Below, piece after piece: positions 63,638 to 64,000 of a stretch of 64,000 bases of DNA (position 1 is the stretch's first letter; the number at the start of each line of letters is the position of its first letter). This DNA is from Falsiroseomonas algicola. Lineage in GTDB: Bacteria; Pseudomonadota; Alphaproteobacteria; Acetobacterales; Acetobacteraceae. The translations under genes were made by a program, and so were the position numbers. The DNA lies in NCBI RefSeq assembly GCF_011040385.1, contig NZ_JAAIKB010000021.1, forward strand, positions 1-64,000, in the 5' to 3' direction. Below the pieces are notes generated by a model. That model made no database searches, had not been told where the DNA came from, and was given only the letters and a program-made list of their open reading frames with translations.

Positions 63638-64000
63638 ATGCAGGACCTCGGCACCGCCTTCTCGCTCGCCCTCGGGCTGATCCTGTCGGGGGATGACGGG
63701 CTGGCGCGGATTGTCGGCCTGTCGCTGCGGGTATCGCTGACGGCGGTGGCGATCGCGGCGCTGGTGGGGCTGCCGCTGGGCGCGCTGCTGGCGGTGGCGC
63801 GCTTTCCGGGGCGGCAGGCGCTGGTGGTGGCGCTGAACGCGCTGATGGGGCTGCCGCCGGTGGTGGCGGGGCTGCTGATCTACCTGGCGCTGTCGCGCAG
63901 CGGTCCCTTCGGCGCGCTCGGGCTGCTGTTCACGCCGACGGCGATGGTGATCGCGCAGGCGCTGCTGATCGCGCCGATCCTGGCGGCGCTGAGCCGGCAG
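63638..64000 (+). CDS. Tungstate/molybdate-type ABC permease (TupB-like), truncated by window end
   Basis: The first 121 codons are visible and run off the right edge. The frame MQDLGTAFSLALGLILSGDD... continues VGLSLRVSLTAVAIAALVGLPLGALLAVARFPGR and NALMGLPPVVAGLLIYLALSRSGPFG, which matches TupB-like permeases in having PPVVAGLLIYL. At least three hydrophobic segments are seen. A TupC ATPase and a TupA receptor would be expected beyond the window or elsewhere. Divergent from the HTH/PBP regulator. Confidence 0.85.
   Translation, partial: MQDLGTAFSLALGLILSGDDGLARIVGLSLRVSLTAVAIAALVGLPLGALLAVARFPGRQALVVALNALMGLPPVVAGLLIYLALSRSGPFGALGLLFTPTAMVIAQALLIAPILAALSRQ

Overview
The window is very GC-rich, densely coded DNA from an alphaproteobacterium, most likely an Acetobacteraceae/Roseomonas-type bacterium. 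Three things suggest this: several Bug-type periplasmic receptors, many ABC importers, and the alphaproteobacterial order tlpA / argH - lptM-like lipoprotein - lysA - TIGR02302 gene. This placement is inferred from gene content and was not checked by a search. No rRNA, tRNA, CRISPR array or insertion sequence was recognised.

Layout. 1-7.3 kb (minus): a galactonate-dehydratase-like enolase, then a complete oligopeptide-type ABC importer (receptor, two permeases, fused double ATPase). 7.6-13.1 kb (plus): a nitrate/sulfonate/taurine-type ABC importer with two different permeases, a luciferase-like flavin oxidoreductase and a LysR regulator. 13.1-17.2 kb: a second enolase, an amidohydrolase, a Bug receptor and an SDR, resembling a sugar-acid catabolic set. 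17.3-24 kb: a membrane rhodanese, a TetR regulator, a hotdog thioesterase, two metallo-beta-lactamase-fold proteins, an FAD oxidoreductase, an NTF2-like protein and a Bug receptor. 24.2-28.8 kb: thrC, an M16 peptidase, pmbA (tldE) and a lipoprotein, then a small Phd-like antitoxin with no toxin. 29-36.6 kb: a second peptide receptor, a Tim44-like protein, OpgC with an SGNH-like partner, an SDR/TetR divergent pair and a MATE exporter. 36.6-40 kb: a KaiC-like double ATPase next to a hybrid histidine kinase. 40-49.1 kb: MOSC, TIGR02302, lysA, DUF2852, TetR, the lptM-like gene, argH, tlpA and an M29 aminopeptidase. 49.2-51.9 kb: an AT-rich island with one OLD-family ATPase/TOPRIM nuclease. 51.9-57.3 kb: a GMC oxidoreductase, a Bug receptor, an RTX-repeat protein and an Ldh-family dehydrogenase. 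57.3-61.7 kb: a complete UgpABCE-type ABC importer. 61.9-64 kb: a YflT-like stress protein, and an excisionase-type HTH plus binding-protein-domain regulator divergent from a truncated tungstate-type permease.

Most of the window is nutrient uptake and catabolism, with conserved lysine, arginine and threonine biosynthesis genes between. The parts that stand out are the low-GC OLD nuclease island, the KaiC-like/histidine-kinase pair, and a family of paired-hairpin intergenic repeats whose stems carry compensatory changes. The regulator at 63.5 kb also stands out: three 10-bp direct repeats sit directly in front of it.
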